From positions 1 to 37,538 of the forward strand of contig JAIOWZ010000012.1 in assembly GCA_021741905.1 (NCBI GenBank): DNA of 37,538 nucleotides, given 5' to 3'. The stretch comes from Candidatus Planktophila sp. Lineage in GTDB: Bacteria > Actinomycetota > Actinomycetes > Nanopelagicales > Nanopelagicaceae. Position numbers and translations under genes: made by a program. A model generated the notes under the pieces. That model saw only the letters and a program-made list of their open reading frames with translations, searched no databases and was not told the origin of the DNA. Shown here one piece after another: positions 16,716-25,006 of this stretch. Within the stretch, counting starts at the first letter, position 1. Each line of letters opens with the position of its first letter.

Positions 16716-17615
16716 ATGCCATTTTGTACTAAGTGCGGTGATGAACTAGGTGCTGACTTTGCATTTTGCCCTAAATGCGGGGCAGCTACGAGTAATCAGG
16801 CTGTTGATACATTTGCAGAGGACGACAGCATCTTCAAAAATAAAGTCTCATGCCGAGTAGCTCTTGGCACGGCAGAAAAGAGCAAGGAGTATTCCGCGCT
16901 CTCAATTCGCCCCTATTTTCTTGATTTACTCAAAGAGGACGCCTTAGGCGGGATACTGCTTGGTGTAACCCCACCAAGCAATAAGGGCGAGGTTGGCCAT
17001 TTCGGAAATGGCTTAATGGATGTGCTGCTGACACAAAACTTCATTGCTATTGCCAGTAAGCATGGTGGCCCAGGTGATAACAAAGTCGTTGGGTTTAAGA
17101 AGAGTTCTGGAAATGCATGGGGAATCATCTTTCCGATTTCAGAGTTAAGTGGCGTTACGTTAAATAAGTGCAAATGGACAATGAACTTTTCTAATGGAAA
17201 TGTCCAAGAAACTGAGTATTGGTATTTAGTGATAAAGCTAAAGAACCCAGTTATGCCCACAGGAAGTTCTGGGTGGTGGCCGTTAGATCTATCAGCCCAT
17301 CCTGATCGCAAATCCTTTAGGTATGGATATAACGCTGAAATGAATCCATGCCCCAAAGCGTTGTGGCAACCCAAAGAGCGTTCGATCTATCCTGATGCTG
17401 GACAAGGCACTTGGTATATAGGACTTCCTTTTGATGACAACTGTGACTTTTCTGCCAGAAAGAAACTAGTCACCGCATTAGGTAGGCAGATTAGCCACTA
17501 TCCAAACTTTAAAATCGAAGAGAGCACTGTGATCACTTCTAATACTCATCATCAATTGGTCGGGCCTAAAACTACCAGCCAAGGCTTCGCATTCTCATTT
17601 TTTGAAATGGGCTAA
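16716..17615 (+). CDS. Zinc-ribbon protein of unknown function
   Basis: The product is 299 residues. A classical short zinc ribbon opens it (Cys4, Cys7, Cys18, Cys21: CTKCGDELGADFAFCPKCG). About 250 residues with no recognised motif follow; they are mixed alpha/beta and contain a Trp-rich stretch (KCKWTMNF, TEYWYLVIK, SSGWWPLDL). A good ribosome-binding site (gcgaggtcag) precedes the ATG. No transmembrane segment is visible. It is the second zinc-ribbon gene within 1.5 kb and may belong with the lipoprotein cluster. A PH- or GRAM-like fold is possible for the body, but I cannot show it. Confidence 0.8.
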   Translation: MPFCTKCGDELGADFAFCPKCGAATSNQAVDTFAEDDSIFKNKVSCRVALGTAEKSKEYSALSIRPYFLDLLKEDALGGILLGVTPPSNKGEVGHFGNGLMDVLLTQNFIAIASKHGGPGDNKVVGFKKSSGNAWGIIFPISELSGVTLNKCKWTMNFSNGNVQETEYWYLVIKLKNPVMPTGSSGWWPLDLSAHPDRKSFRYGYNAEMNPCPKALWQPKERSIYPDAGQGTWYIGLPFDDNCDFSARKKLVTALGRQISHYPNFKIEESTVITSNTHHQLVGPKTTSQGFAFSFFEMG

Positions 17616-17619
17616 ACCT

Positions 17620-17955
17620 TTATTTGCTGTGTTTTTCAGGGTGACAGGCAATCTTTACTTCACCATTGTCAATACTCATCGATATTGTTTTGATCTCTCG
17701 AGAAATAAACAGGCCCATTCGTAGCTGTCTATAATTTGTGTTTTCGGGTGTACGAGTTATGACCTTAGCCTTATGTAGCTCTGGAATAATTTGATTCCAA
17801 TCCCACCCCGGAAAGTTTTCCTTGAAAAACTCTTTGTAGTAGCCGCCCAATACAGGTATCCAGTGCGCATACCCAGTTAATGTCCGCAAAGTGGCGATGT
17901 CCAAAGAGAGCGGGCGGGTCAGGCCTGCACTCTCGGACTCAGAGTTATTTGGCAT
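17620..17955 (-). CDS. Hypothetical protein
   Basis: The product is 111 residues from the ATG at 17955; an in-frame TTG at 17967 would add four residues. The sequence contains ATLRTLTGYAHWIPVLGGYY, PGWDWNQIIPELHKAKVITRT and IDNGEVKIACHPEKHSK. The middle part could be a small winged-helix-like unit, but no family is recognisable. It lies 4 bp from the convergent zinc-ribbon gene and starts at the edge of the hairpin-rich spacer. Coding status is likely rather than certain. Confidence 0.6.
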   Translation of the reverse strand: MPNNSESESAGLTRPLSLDIATLRTLTGYAHWIPVLGGYYKEFFKENFPGWDWNQIIPELHKAKVITRTPENTNYRQLRMGLFISREIKTISMSIDNGEVKIACHPEKHSK

Positions 17956-18013
17956 GGGCCTGATCAAAGACGGGTGTTGTGTGTTGCATTGACATAAGTA
18001 ACCAACCCAAACT

Positions 18014-18139
18014 GGGCTCTTATGTAAAAAGAGACCCGCTACTTCTGGCGGTGTCTTTCATCGCCAGCAGGTCTTCCTTCAGACCACCGTGCGCGAGTTG
18101 CGCGGTTGGTACTAAGCAAGCCGAAGGGCTTAACGCTTA
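18014..18139. ncRNA. Candidate structured RNA or regulatory leader (multi-hairpin spacer)
   Basis: The 301-bp spacer between the divergent genes at 17955 and 18257 holds at least five consecutive inverted repeats. They are gggctc/gagaccc (18014-18037), ctggcg/cgccag (18045-18067), ggtc/gacc (18070-18085), accacc..gcgc/gcgcgg..tggt (18083-18110) and a nested taagc-aagcc-gaag-ggctt-aac-gctta (18113-18139). No large ORF covers it. It matches no riboswitch or housekeeping RNA that I recognise. It could be a stand-alone RNA or the 5' leader of the sigma-like gene. Strand uncertain. Confidence 0.45.
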
Positions 18140-18256
18140 GATTCATTGACCTAGGTAAAAGATAGCAGGCAACTCTGACAAGTCATATGTAGATTGTGGC
18201 GCTGCGTCAGTTCGCTCTAAACGGCAACCAGATTTTGCGTGAGGTACTCTAAAGAT

Positions 18257-18781
18257 ATGAGCCGTTGGCAAGATGATGTAACCGCTGAAGAGTGGGAGTC
18301 CTGGCAGCGCATTGCCCAAAACGCCTCTCGCGGCCGAAATCGCAGCAGCTATAACAGCTCTCAAGATCTTGCTTCAAATGTTATGGAGAAGCTTGTAAAG
18401 GCAGCGAATCGTCCTGAAAATGTAGAGGCTTGGATTAGGCGTGTTACAACAACTACCTACATAGATATGTGGCGAGCCCGTTCTAAATTGCAAAAAGTTG
18501 ATATCGATGACTTTCAGGTCATGCAAGATGAACAGTTCTTACGGGCAGTATCTGAAACCATGATGGGGCCAAAGACTGCCTACATGCTTCAAGAGTCGGT
18601 GAACGAGATTCTTGGTTTCTTATCTGAAAGGAACCAAAAACTGGTATTAATGAAGGCGGCAGGCTTTACGACCACAGAAATAGCAGAGGATCTGGCATAC
18701 GGGAGCCCACAGGCAGTTTCTAATCAGCTGCGCCGGATTCAAGATGAGATCAAAGAGCGCTTCGAAGGCTTGACCCGCTAA
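18257..18781 (+). CDS. RNA polymerase sigma-70-like (ECF-type) factor
   Basis: The product is 174 residues from the ATG at 18257; an alternative GTG at 18239 adds six residues. The N-terminal half (SSQDLASNVMEKLVKA, NVEAWIRRVTTTTYIDMWRARSK) reads as sigma region 2, where the AWIRRVxxxxYIDxWR phrase parallels the -10-recognition helix. The C-terminal half (LSERNQKLVLMKAAGFTTTEIAEDLAYGSPQAVSNQLRR) reads as region 4 helix-turn-helix. No anti-sigma gene is adjacent. The next genes downstream form the VWA-phosphatase-deacetylase operon, a plausible target. Confidence 0.8.
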   Translation: MSRWQDDVTAEEWESWQRIAQNASRGRNRSSYNSSQDLASNVMEKLVKAANRPENVEAWIRRVTTTTYIDMWRARSKLQKVDIDDFQVMQDEQFLRAVSETMMGPKTAYMLQESVNEILGFLSERNQKLVLMKAAGFTTTEIAEDLAYGSPQAVSNQLRRIQDEIKERFEGLTR

Positions 18782-18904
18782 CACCATCGGATTTGTCAGT
18801 GGTGCCCGCTACTTTGGGTATATGACAGTGATACGCCGCCTCCTCGCACGTGAGATCGGTCCTGCCTTCTAACAGTTAGCTCTGCCCGCACACGCTGGGG
18901 CCAG

Positions 18905-18923
18905 ATGCTCGGAGTCCGAGCAT
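18905..18923. promoter_or_regulatory. Perfect inverted repeat upstream of the VWA operon
   Basis: The arms atgctcgg and ccgagcat pair over eight bases around agt, centred 105 bp upstream of the VWA start. There is no T-tract directly after it, so an operator is as likely as a terminator. The surrounding spacer (18782-19018) has no ORF; a weaker hairpin (tctg..ccc / ggg..caga) lies just before it. Confidence 0.5.
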
Positions 18924-19018
18924 AAATACTTTTGCAATCTTGATTACTTTGCCCCCTCCAAATACGTCTTACATATTAGAGGCCCAAAAAACCTGAACTT
19001 CTAACGAAAGGAAACGCA

Positions 19019-20350
19019 ATGAACGTAAAAGCAATACTCGATATCGACCTTGTAGCACTGGAGTCAATAGAGAAGGTTACCATGATGCTAGATATGACCG
19101 CACCGATTACCGATGCGGCAAAGTCTCGTCCCGGACAAGCTGTTGAAGTTGTCCTAGACCGCAGCGGATCTATGTCTGGTGCGGTATTTGAATCAGCAAA
19201 GGAATCCATCCTGAAGTTGATCGATCGTCTAGCACCGCAAGACTCATTTGGTTTGGTTGCATTTGATGACCAAGCACTGATCGTTGCGCCAATGCGCACC
19301 ATGGCAGATCACGAGATGCCAGCACTGAGAAAAGCTGTGCGTGAGATGCAAACAGGCGGTAGCACAGATATCTCTGCCGGCTACACCATGGGACTGCGCG
19401 AACTATCTCGCGTTGCAACAGATGCCGGTGCAACCCTACTTCTGATCTCTGACGGTCATGCAAACGCTGGAGAACAAGATCCAGCTGTCTTGGCACAGAT
19501 TGCAACAACGCATGCAACTAATAAAGTCACAACTTCTACCATCGGCCTTGGCACAGGCTATGACGAGAAGATCCTGGAAGCTATGGCACAAGGTGGCAAT
19601 GGTGCACATCGCTTTGCCTACACAATCGATGAAGCAATCGGTGCCATAGCAGCAGAGGTTGATGACCTACTTGAAAAGTCAGTTGTTAACGCAGTCATGC
19701 GCTTCACGCCATCTCCACTACTCACAACCAACCCACGCATCGAGATCTTGCAGCGTTTGCCGCACTTCAAAGAGGGCGACACATACGTGGTCCAGCTCGG
19801 TGATCTCTATGCGGGGGAGAACCGCCGCTTTGTGATCGACATCGAAGTACCAGGCATGCCAGCACTTGGTCTTGCAACCATTGCTGACCTCACTCTGGAG
19901 TACCTAGATGTGGCAAAGATGCAGGAAATTAGTGTCTCTATGCCGATCCAGGTCAACGTTGTTCCAGATGATGTTGCCAAGGGCCGTTTGGCAGATCCTG
20001 TTGTGCGAGCAGAGCGTTTGATCCTGACTGCGCAAACTGAAAAGGCAACAGCTATTGATGAGCTGCGCAATGGCAACAACGCCCAAGCCTCATCACGTTT
20101 GAAATCAACTGCAGAGAAGTTGCGCCGTGAGGCCAGCACCATCCGCGTCACAGATGAGCGCACCGCAGAATCACTGCAGATTATTACCTCTGAGGCAGAT
20201 GAGATGGATGCACTTGCAAAGTCAGCAGAGTTTGATGACATCGCGTATTCATCAAAGCGCATCAGCGAAAACTTCTCTGAAAAATCCCGCGCTCGCAAGA
20301 TGCGCAACCGGGATGAGAATCCAAAAACCCAAGATGACTACCTCAACTAA
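19019..20350 (+). CDS. VWA-domain (MIDAS) protein
   Basis: The product is 443 residues; aaagga lies eight bases before the ATG. A von Willebrand A domain at about 40-215 has a complete metal-ion-dependent adhesion site: DRSGSMSG (Asp47, Ser49, Ser51), Thr116 in GGSTDI and Asp145 in LLISDGHA. A beta-rich region follows at about 220-330, then a long charged helical tail (about 340-440) rich in Glu, Arg, Ser and Ala that looks like a coiled coil. No signal peptide or transmembrane helix is visible, so it is probably cytoplasmic and binds a partner through the metal site. It leads a tight three-gene operon with a phosphatase and a deacetylase-family enzyme. Confidence 0.92.
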   Translation: MNVKAILDIDLVALESIEKVTMMLDMTAPITDAAKSRPGQAVEVVLDRSGSMSGAVFESAKESILKLIDRLAPQDSFGLVAFDDQALIVAPMRTMADHEMPALRKAVREMQTGGSTDISAGYTMGLRELSRVATDAGATLLLISDGHANAGEQDPAVLAQIATTHATNKVTTSTIGLGTGYDEKILEAMAQGGNGAHRFAYTIDEAIGAIAAEVDDLLEKSVVNAVMRFTPSPLLTTNPRIEILQRLPHFKEGDTYVVQLGDLYAGENRRFVIDIEVPGMPALGLATIADLTLEYLDVAKMQEISVSMPIQVNVVPDDVAKGRLADPVVRAERLILTAQTEKATAIDELRNGNNAQASSRLKSTAEKLRREASTIRVTDERTAESLQIITSEADEMDALAKSAEFDDIAYSSKRISENFSEKSRARKMRNRDENPKTQDDYLN

Positions 20351-20360
20351 GGAGAATGCA

Positions 20361-20864
20361 ATGACACTTAATACCAATCACTACCCAGCGGCTCTCTTCT
20401 CAGAGATCCTTCCTAACTTATTTCAAGGTGGCACAGATGACAACGACGTCATCCATGTCGCTCACGCAAGAAACAAGCGTCGCAGTGACATGCCATTTGA
20501 CTCCATTGTCACCATGTATGCCTGGGCAAGGCCTGCTGATTGGAATGTGCAGGAACTGCGTTATGGAATCCCTGACAATCTCATCTCCGATATCGATCTG
20601 GACCGATTGCGCAAAGCTGTCGATTTTGCTCACCAGCAATGGAAATCCGGTGATCGTGTTCTGATCCGCTGCCAAGCAGGCCTGAACCGTTCCGGGCTTG
20701 TCACAGCACTTGTCCTGATCAAAGAGGGCTATAGCCCAGATCAAGCAATTGATCTGATCCGCGCTAACCGCGGAGAAGATGCACTGTGTAACTCCCACTT
20801 TGAGCAGTGGCTACTCACAAGTGCAGCTTCATTTATCAATCCACCTTCTTCACTATCAGCCTAA
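20361..20864 (+). CDS. Dual-specificity/tyrosine-phosphatase-like protein
   Basis: The product is 167 residues from the ATG at 20361, with aaggag seven bases upstream and 10 bp after the VWA stop. The P-loop is IRCQAGLNRSG, which is C-x5-R with nucleophile Cys104 and Arg110. The conserved His that normally precedes the Cys is Arg here. Asp73 in GIPDN is a candidate general acid. The fold and length fit the DSP/PTP superfamily of protein or small-molecule phosphatases. It is translationally adjacent to the VWA and deacetylase genes, so the three probably act together. Substrate unknown. Confidence 0.88.
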   Translation: MTLNTNHYPAALFSEILPNLFQGGTDDNDVIHVAHARNKRRSDMPFDSIVTMYAWARPADWNVQELRYGIPDNLISDIDLDRLRKAVDFAHQQWKSGDRVLIRCQAGLNRSGLVTALVLIKEGYSPDQAIDLIRANRGEDALCNSHFEQWLLTSAASFINPPSSLSA

Positions 20865-20874
20865 GGAGTACCTC

Positions 20875-21765
20875 ATGAGCAAGAAAGTCACACTGGTTCA
20901 TTCACCTGAGTACGCCAACTGGTTTTTCTCAGATGATCACCCAACCCAGGGGCGTCGCTTTATCAACGGCTATAACTTAATAGTTAGTGATCAGCGCATC
21001 CTGGAACCGCGTCTTGCCACAACGTCAGAGCTAGCAAGAGTCCATAGTGTTGGCTATATCAATGAGGTCACTAGTGAGCACAGAAGTTCAGAGTGGAGCG
21101 GAGCGCGCGAAGACCTCGCGCGCTTTGCCACACTCTTTGCTGGTGGCACATTGGTAGCACTTGATGCTTTGCTGAATAAAGAAGCAGATGTTGCAATCCA
21201 TCTACCTGCTGCAAAGCACCATGCCCAATACGACCACTCATCTGGTTTCTGCGTATTTAATGATTTTGCATTAGCTGCAGATATTGCAACTAAAGATCAT
21301 GGCTTAAAAGTGGCCATCATTGATATCGATGCCCATCACGGAGATGGCGTAGAAAACCTCACCCGTGAAAATCCAAATGTCTTAACATTTTCTATTCATG
21401 AGCAAGGAATCTTTCCTGGCACAGGCAACGCTGATGAGCCAGAAAAGAATGTTTTTAACTTCCCGTTGAGTGATGCAACTACAGGGTTAGGCGATAGCGC
21501 ACTGTTGGCAGGTATTAATAGATTCATTCCTATTGCACAAGAGTTTGCACCTGACCTTCTCTTTATAACATCAGGTGCTGATGGTCTAGCTGATGATCCA
21601 CTGACTAATTTGCAATACACCGTTGAAGGATATGCAGCGGCTGCACGAGAACTGGCAAAGGCGTTTGCTTACATTCCAAAGTTAATGGGTGGGGCAGGTG
21701 GGTACTTGCCTGACACTGGCACGCCTGAGGTGTGGGCGGCGGTTGCAGGGGAGATATCTAGGTAA
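20875..21765 (+). CDS. Histone-deacetylase-family amidohydrolase (AcuC/HDAC-like)
   Basis: The product is 296 residues from the ATG at 20875, preceded by aaggag and 10 bp after the phosphatase stop. HDAC-superfamily landmarks are all present: the His-His pair 115-116 in AAKHHAQ, zinc ligands Asp152 and His154 in IIDIDAHHGDG, Asp236 in TSGADGLADDP, and the GGAGGY loop carrying the catalytic Tyr. Bacterial members deacetylate acetyl-lysine proteins or acetylated polyamines. Last gene of the VWA operon; the pairing with a phosphatase suggests removal of two modifications, or processing of one small molecule. Confidence 0.92.
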   Translation: MSKKVTLVHSPEYANWFFSDDHPTQGRRFINGYNLIVSDQRILEPRLATTSELARVHSVGYINEVTSEHRSSEWSGAREDLARFATLFAGGTLVALDALLNKEADVAIHLPAAKHHAQYDHSSGFCVFNDFALAADIATKDHGLKVAIIDIDAHHGDGVENLTRENPNVLTFSIHEQGIFPGTGNADEPEKNVFNFPLSDATTGLGDSALLAGINRFIPIAQEFAPDLLFITSGADGLADDPLTNLQYTVEGYAAAARELAKAFAYIPKLMGGAGGYLPDTGTPEVWAAVAGEISR

Positions 21766-21842
21766 CCAAGTGGTTGAGAGAAATGATGTGTACAGGGGAC
21801 TGGGCTAGAATTAAGGTTGAAACGATTAGAAACTAGGAGAAT

Positions 21843-22658
21843 ATGAAAAGTTCTACAGGTCTTAGAACTAGAATTAAAAATCTAGTCATGAAGTCTCCGC
21901 AAAAATCGATGTCGGTAAGTCAATTGCAAATAGCTATTTCACCAAGTATACCTGGAATTACTAAACTCAAAATAAGAGCTGCTATTACAGAGATGATTGA
22001 GATAAACGCTTCGCAAAAAAAAGCGGGTAAGTCAATGCAGTACAAGATTACAATGAATAGAGGCGGCAATAGCATTAGATATACCCACGGCGGAGAAACC
22101 ACAAAAAAAGGTACGGGTCCTTACCGAGATATTGCCAGAGTAATTGACGGAGATTCACAAGCGGCTACTAAAATATTTGGTGCACCACATTTAAATTCTT
22201 ATGACGTACATGCAGGAAAAAGTGTGCGAGGTGAGTGGGGAAGACCAGATATGATTGTGACTCTCTTTAGAGGAATCGGCAGTTCAAAACCATTCGAAAT
22301 CCACGCTATCGAATTTGAGCGCAGGGGTGGATTTTCTGCATCTAACGTTTCACAAGCATATTTCGGGGGTGGCGGCGCAGATAAATGTTGGCTTTTGTTT
22401 GATTACAGAGATTGGCCTTTGAATTCTGCCCAAAGAGATGCAAATCCAAATGCCGAAAGAGTGAAGAAATTCGCAGAAAAGCTGGGGGTGGGTCTAATAT
22501 ATTTTAGGACACTCTCACATGGTGGAACCTGGCACGTACTTCTACAGGCTAAACGACAGCCTATAAATAAGAAGGATAGAGAGTCACTCAGAAGTTTATT
22601 TGAGGGTGAGGAAAACGAAAGAAAAAAGTTGTCAAAAAAGCTGAATGTCAAACAATGA
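21843..22658 (+). CDS. Winged-helix plus PD-(D/E)XK-nuclease-like protein
   Basis: The product is 271 residues; taggaga precedes the ATG. Residues about 1-70 look like a winged helix (MSVSQLQIAISPSIPGITKL, KIRAAITEMIEINASQKK). Residues about 120-210 contain a possible restriction-type nuclease core: Asp136 in GRPDMIV and Glu157-Phe-Glu159 in HAIEFER, followed by SNVSQAYFGG. The lysine of the usual (D/E)-x-K motif is replaced by Glu, so activity is uncertain. The C-terminus is Lys/Glu-rich. Codon use is AT-richer than in the preceding operon. It opens the defence-type island; no named system recognised. Confidence 0.72.
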   Translation: MKSSTGLRTRIKNLVMKSPQKSMSVSQLQIAISPSIPGITKLKIRAAITEMIEINASQKKAGKSMQYKITMNRGGNSIRYTHGGETTKKGTGPYRDIARVIDGDSQAATKIFGAPHLNSYDVHAGKSVRGEWGRPDMIVTLFRGIGSSKPFEIHAIEFERRGGFSASNVSQAYFGGGGADKCWLLFDYRDWPLNSAQRDANPNAERVKKFAEKLGVGLIYFRTLSHGGTWHVLLQAKRQPINKKDRESLRSLFEGEENERKKLSKKLNVKQ

Positions 22659-22688
22659 ATTTGGAGACGCTAGTTTAATTATTTCGAG

Positions 22689-24548
22689 TCAATTAAATAA
22701 TGACTTGAAGTATTGCTGAGTTTCTTCGTCTACAGAGAAAATCACGGTGCCGACTAACCCTCGCGTAAGGAGCACTTTGTAAGTGTTTTTTACCAGCGTT
22801 TCAAAGTGTTCGGGAGCGATGCCCCTCATTGCCGGATCTTTACTACCACTTCGTTCAGCAACCCATATTCCGGACCGCCAAACCAAATCTGGACCAAAAA
22901 TTACCGCATTCCAGTCATACTCAAAACCTTGCGCTGTATACACGCAACCTATTTGATCAAAGCCTTTTGGATCGATTGCCCATAATTCTCCAGATAGGTA
23001 TCCACCCACACCACGGTCACCTTTTACGTTCCAAGGTTTTGACCAGTTTCCAATTTTCACGTCATTTGGAAGAGTGCCATCTTCATTTGGGTCATTCCAA
23101 GTCCAGCAATAACCCGCAGTTATGCGTGACTTGTAACCCTCACTTTCAAACTGCTTAAGTTTTGATTCTATCTTTTCAGGGGAGTCTGCCACCAGCACAT
23201 TGAAATTCGGATCTTTAGTCCAAGTGATTTTCTCCGAACTATCCAAATTTAGAAATCCATTTAACCAAGTTTCATAAAGTCTAGAACCACCACATCGAAA
23301 TTGACCATCTAAATCAACTCTAATAACCTTAAGTCCCAATTCTCTAGCTTCTTCTTCGATGTAATCCGGCGTTCCCGTCTCACCCTTTCGCACTACCTGA
23401 TTACTATCGAGCAGAAAGACTGGTACGCGGGCAACATTTAACAATTCATGTAGTTGCGGTGTCCCAGTCCGTAGATCAGCTTTTGTGTAGCGGTTTGCGC
23501 TTGTTTCTCGAATGCGATGTGCTTCGTCACAAATTATGACGTCAAGTGAGTTGCGCTCAGCCGACATAAAGGAATTAAAGTAAGAAAATAATTTTTGTAC
23601 TTGAGGCGATCGTGCCCCTGCAATTTTTCTTAATGAGTTCCGAAACGCCTTCGATCCAGTCGCATGAAGTGTGGTTTTCCCACGCCTAGATAATTCACCC
23701 AGTAGGGATAAGGCAATCACACTCTTTCCCGTGCCGGGTCCGCCAGTGATTATCACAGCGGTTTTCGTATTGGAAGTCTCGGCATCACGCAGCGCCTTCA
23801 TCACCATGGAATATGCAATTTGTTGCTCATCAAGAAGTCTAAACTGTTCACGATTCTTTACTTCTTCTGCAGCAAGTTGCATCAATTGTTTTGTCGGGGC
23901 AATTTTTGAATTTAGAAAATCATCCGTAATCTGATCGGAAAATTTAGATGAAATCCGAGCTGTGAGAAATTCTTTTAATTTACTTTTCTGGTTCCCTGTA
24001 AATAGCATTCCATGACTGGTTGGCTGAATTAAATCAAGAGCTGAATTATTTGTACCCATCCAATTATGCAGGTACGCGATCCCAAAGAGATTAGTATTTT
24101 GATCTGAGGCGTATCTGTTGAAGTCATTCAGGTATTCGCAATATCGACTCACTTGGACAGCTGGATGTAAAATTGGCTTGTTGCCGTATGAATCGATCCT
24201 TAGTGAGTCCAAAGCGCCTTCGATTAAGCTTGCGTTTGTCCATTGTTTTAGTTCTATAACAATGATGGTTGGACTTTCATTATTAGGACTACTCCCTAGT
24301 GCAATAACATCAATTCTTTTGCTTGAATATGGTAATTGGTACTCAACCAGAAGGTTCACATCGCCTAATCCACATTGGATGAAGAGCTCAGAGATTTCGA
24401 CGAGTGAGTTCTCCCAGGATCTTTTCTCTGCCGGATTCGGTGAATTACCCATCTGAAACAACATTTGGGCTGCAAGTTTTTCAACTAGGACTTTTGAGAG
24501 AGCCATTTCCTTCACTCTATTAGCAGTTTCTCTAAGTAGCGCAGACAC
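22689..24548 (-). CDS. DUF2075 helicase/ATPase with N-terminal PD-(D/E)XK domain
   Basis: The product is 619 residues from the GTG at 24548, which has ggggg four bases upstream; an ATG at 24506 (14 codons in) is the alternative. The N-terminal domain has a PD-(D/E)XK core: Asp80 in RIDVIALG and Glu99-Leu-Lys101 in VIELKQW. The helicase domain is DUF2075-like, with Walker A GGPGTGKS (269-276), Walker B VIICDEAHR (337-345) and later motifs (DLDGQFRCGGS, GCVYTAQGFEYD, VLLTRGL). Such proteins resemble Schlafen-type and P-loop DNA/RNA helicases in defence loci. The end converges on the winged-helix gene 30 bp away. Role probably nucleic-acid defence or repair. Confidence 0.88.
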   Translation of the reverse strand: MSALLRETANRVKEMALSKVLVEKLAAQMLFQMGNSPNPAEKRSWENSLVEISELFIQCGLGDVNLLVEYQLPYSSKRIDVIALGSSPNNESPTIIVIELKQWTNASLIEGALDSLRIDSYGNKPILHPAVQVSRYCEYLNDFNRYASDQNTNLFGIAYLHNWMGTNNSALDLIQPTSHGMLFTGNQKSKLKEFLTARISSKFSDQITDDFLNSKIAPTKQLMQLAAEEVKNREQFRLLDEQQIAYSMVMKALRDAETSNTKTAVIITGGPGTGKSVIALSLLGELSRRGKTTLHATGSKAFRNSLRKIAGARSPQVQKLFSYFNSFMSAERNSLDVIICDEAHRIRETSANRYTKADLRTGTPQLHELLNVARVPVFLLDSNQVVRKGETGTPDYIEEEARELGLKVIRVDLDGQFRCGGSRLYETWLNGFLNLDSSEKITWTKDPNFNVLVADSPEKIESKLKQFESEGYKSRITAGYCWTWNDPNEDGTLPNDVKIGNWSKPWNVKGDRGVGGYLSGELWAIDPKGFDQIGCVYTAQGFEYDWNAVIFGPDLVWRSGIWVAERSGSKDPAMRGIAPEHFETLVKNTYKVLLTRGLVGTVIFSVDEETQQYFKSLFN

Positions 24549-24690
24549 TTAACCCCCAGGCAGCACGAAACTCGTGCGGGTGGAGACATATCGCGAAGAA
24601 GAAGTCTGGCGGGCCGCTTATTGGGTAAAACTCTAATCCTTTTGCCACGAAAAGGCGTGAAGTTAAGTGCAGACACGGTAGAAATAGCAC

Positions 24691-24999
24691 ATGGATGACA
24701 TTCAACGATTAGCCTGGGAAATAAAGAAGTTCGCTGTTGCCCGAGATTGGGAGCAGTTCCACACGCCGAAGAACCTATCCATGGCAGTTGCCGGCGAGGC
24801 AGGGGAACTTGTTGCAGAGTTTCAATGGCTAACAGCAGAGCAATCGACGCGTTCAAATATGTCTCAAGACAAACTAAAGGATGTTGAATTAGAGATCGCA
24901 GATGTTGCTATTTACTTAATTCGTTTGGCGGATGTGCTTGGCGTAGATATTTCAGAGGTTGTTAGAAAAAAGCTGGCAATCAACGAGTCTCGCTTTTAG
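24691..24999 (+). CDS. MazG-like nucleotide pyrophosphohydrolase
   Basis: The product is 102 residues, the size of a single-domain all-alpha MazG/RS21-C6 enzyme. The metal-binding motif is split as usual: EAGELVAEFQW (about 36-46) and DVELEIADVAIYL (about 64-76), giving the E-x2-E and E-x2-D ligand pairs. These enzymes hydrolyse non-canonical or dC-type NTPs to NMP and pyrophosphate. Members of this short class are typical dCTP pyrophosphatases. It stands alone on the + strand between two minus-strand island genes, so it has its own promoter in the 142-bp upstream spacer, which also holds a gcacga/tcgtgc hairpin. Confidence 0.9.
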   Translation: MDDIQRLAWEIKKFAVARDWEQFHTPKNLSMAVAGEAGELVAEFQWLTAEQSTRSNMSQDKLKDVELEIADVAIYLIRLADVLGVDISEVVRKKLAINESRF

Positions 25000-25006
25000 G
25001 CACCCT

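Noticed and set aside
24512..24856. Minus-strand 114-codon frame over the MazG-like start
   Set aside because: Antisense to the well-supported pyrophosphohydrolase gene and overlaps the helicase start.
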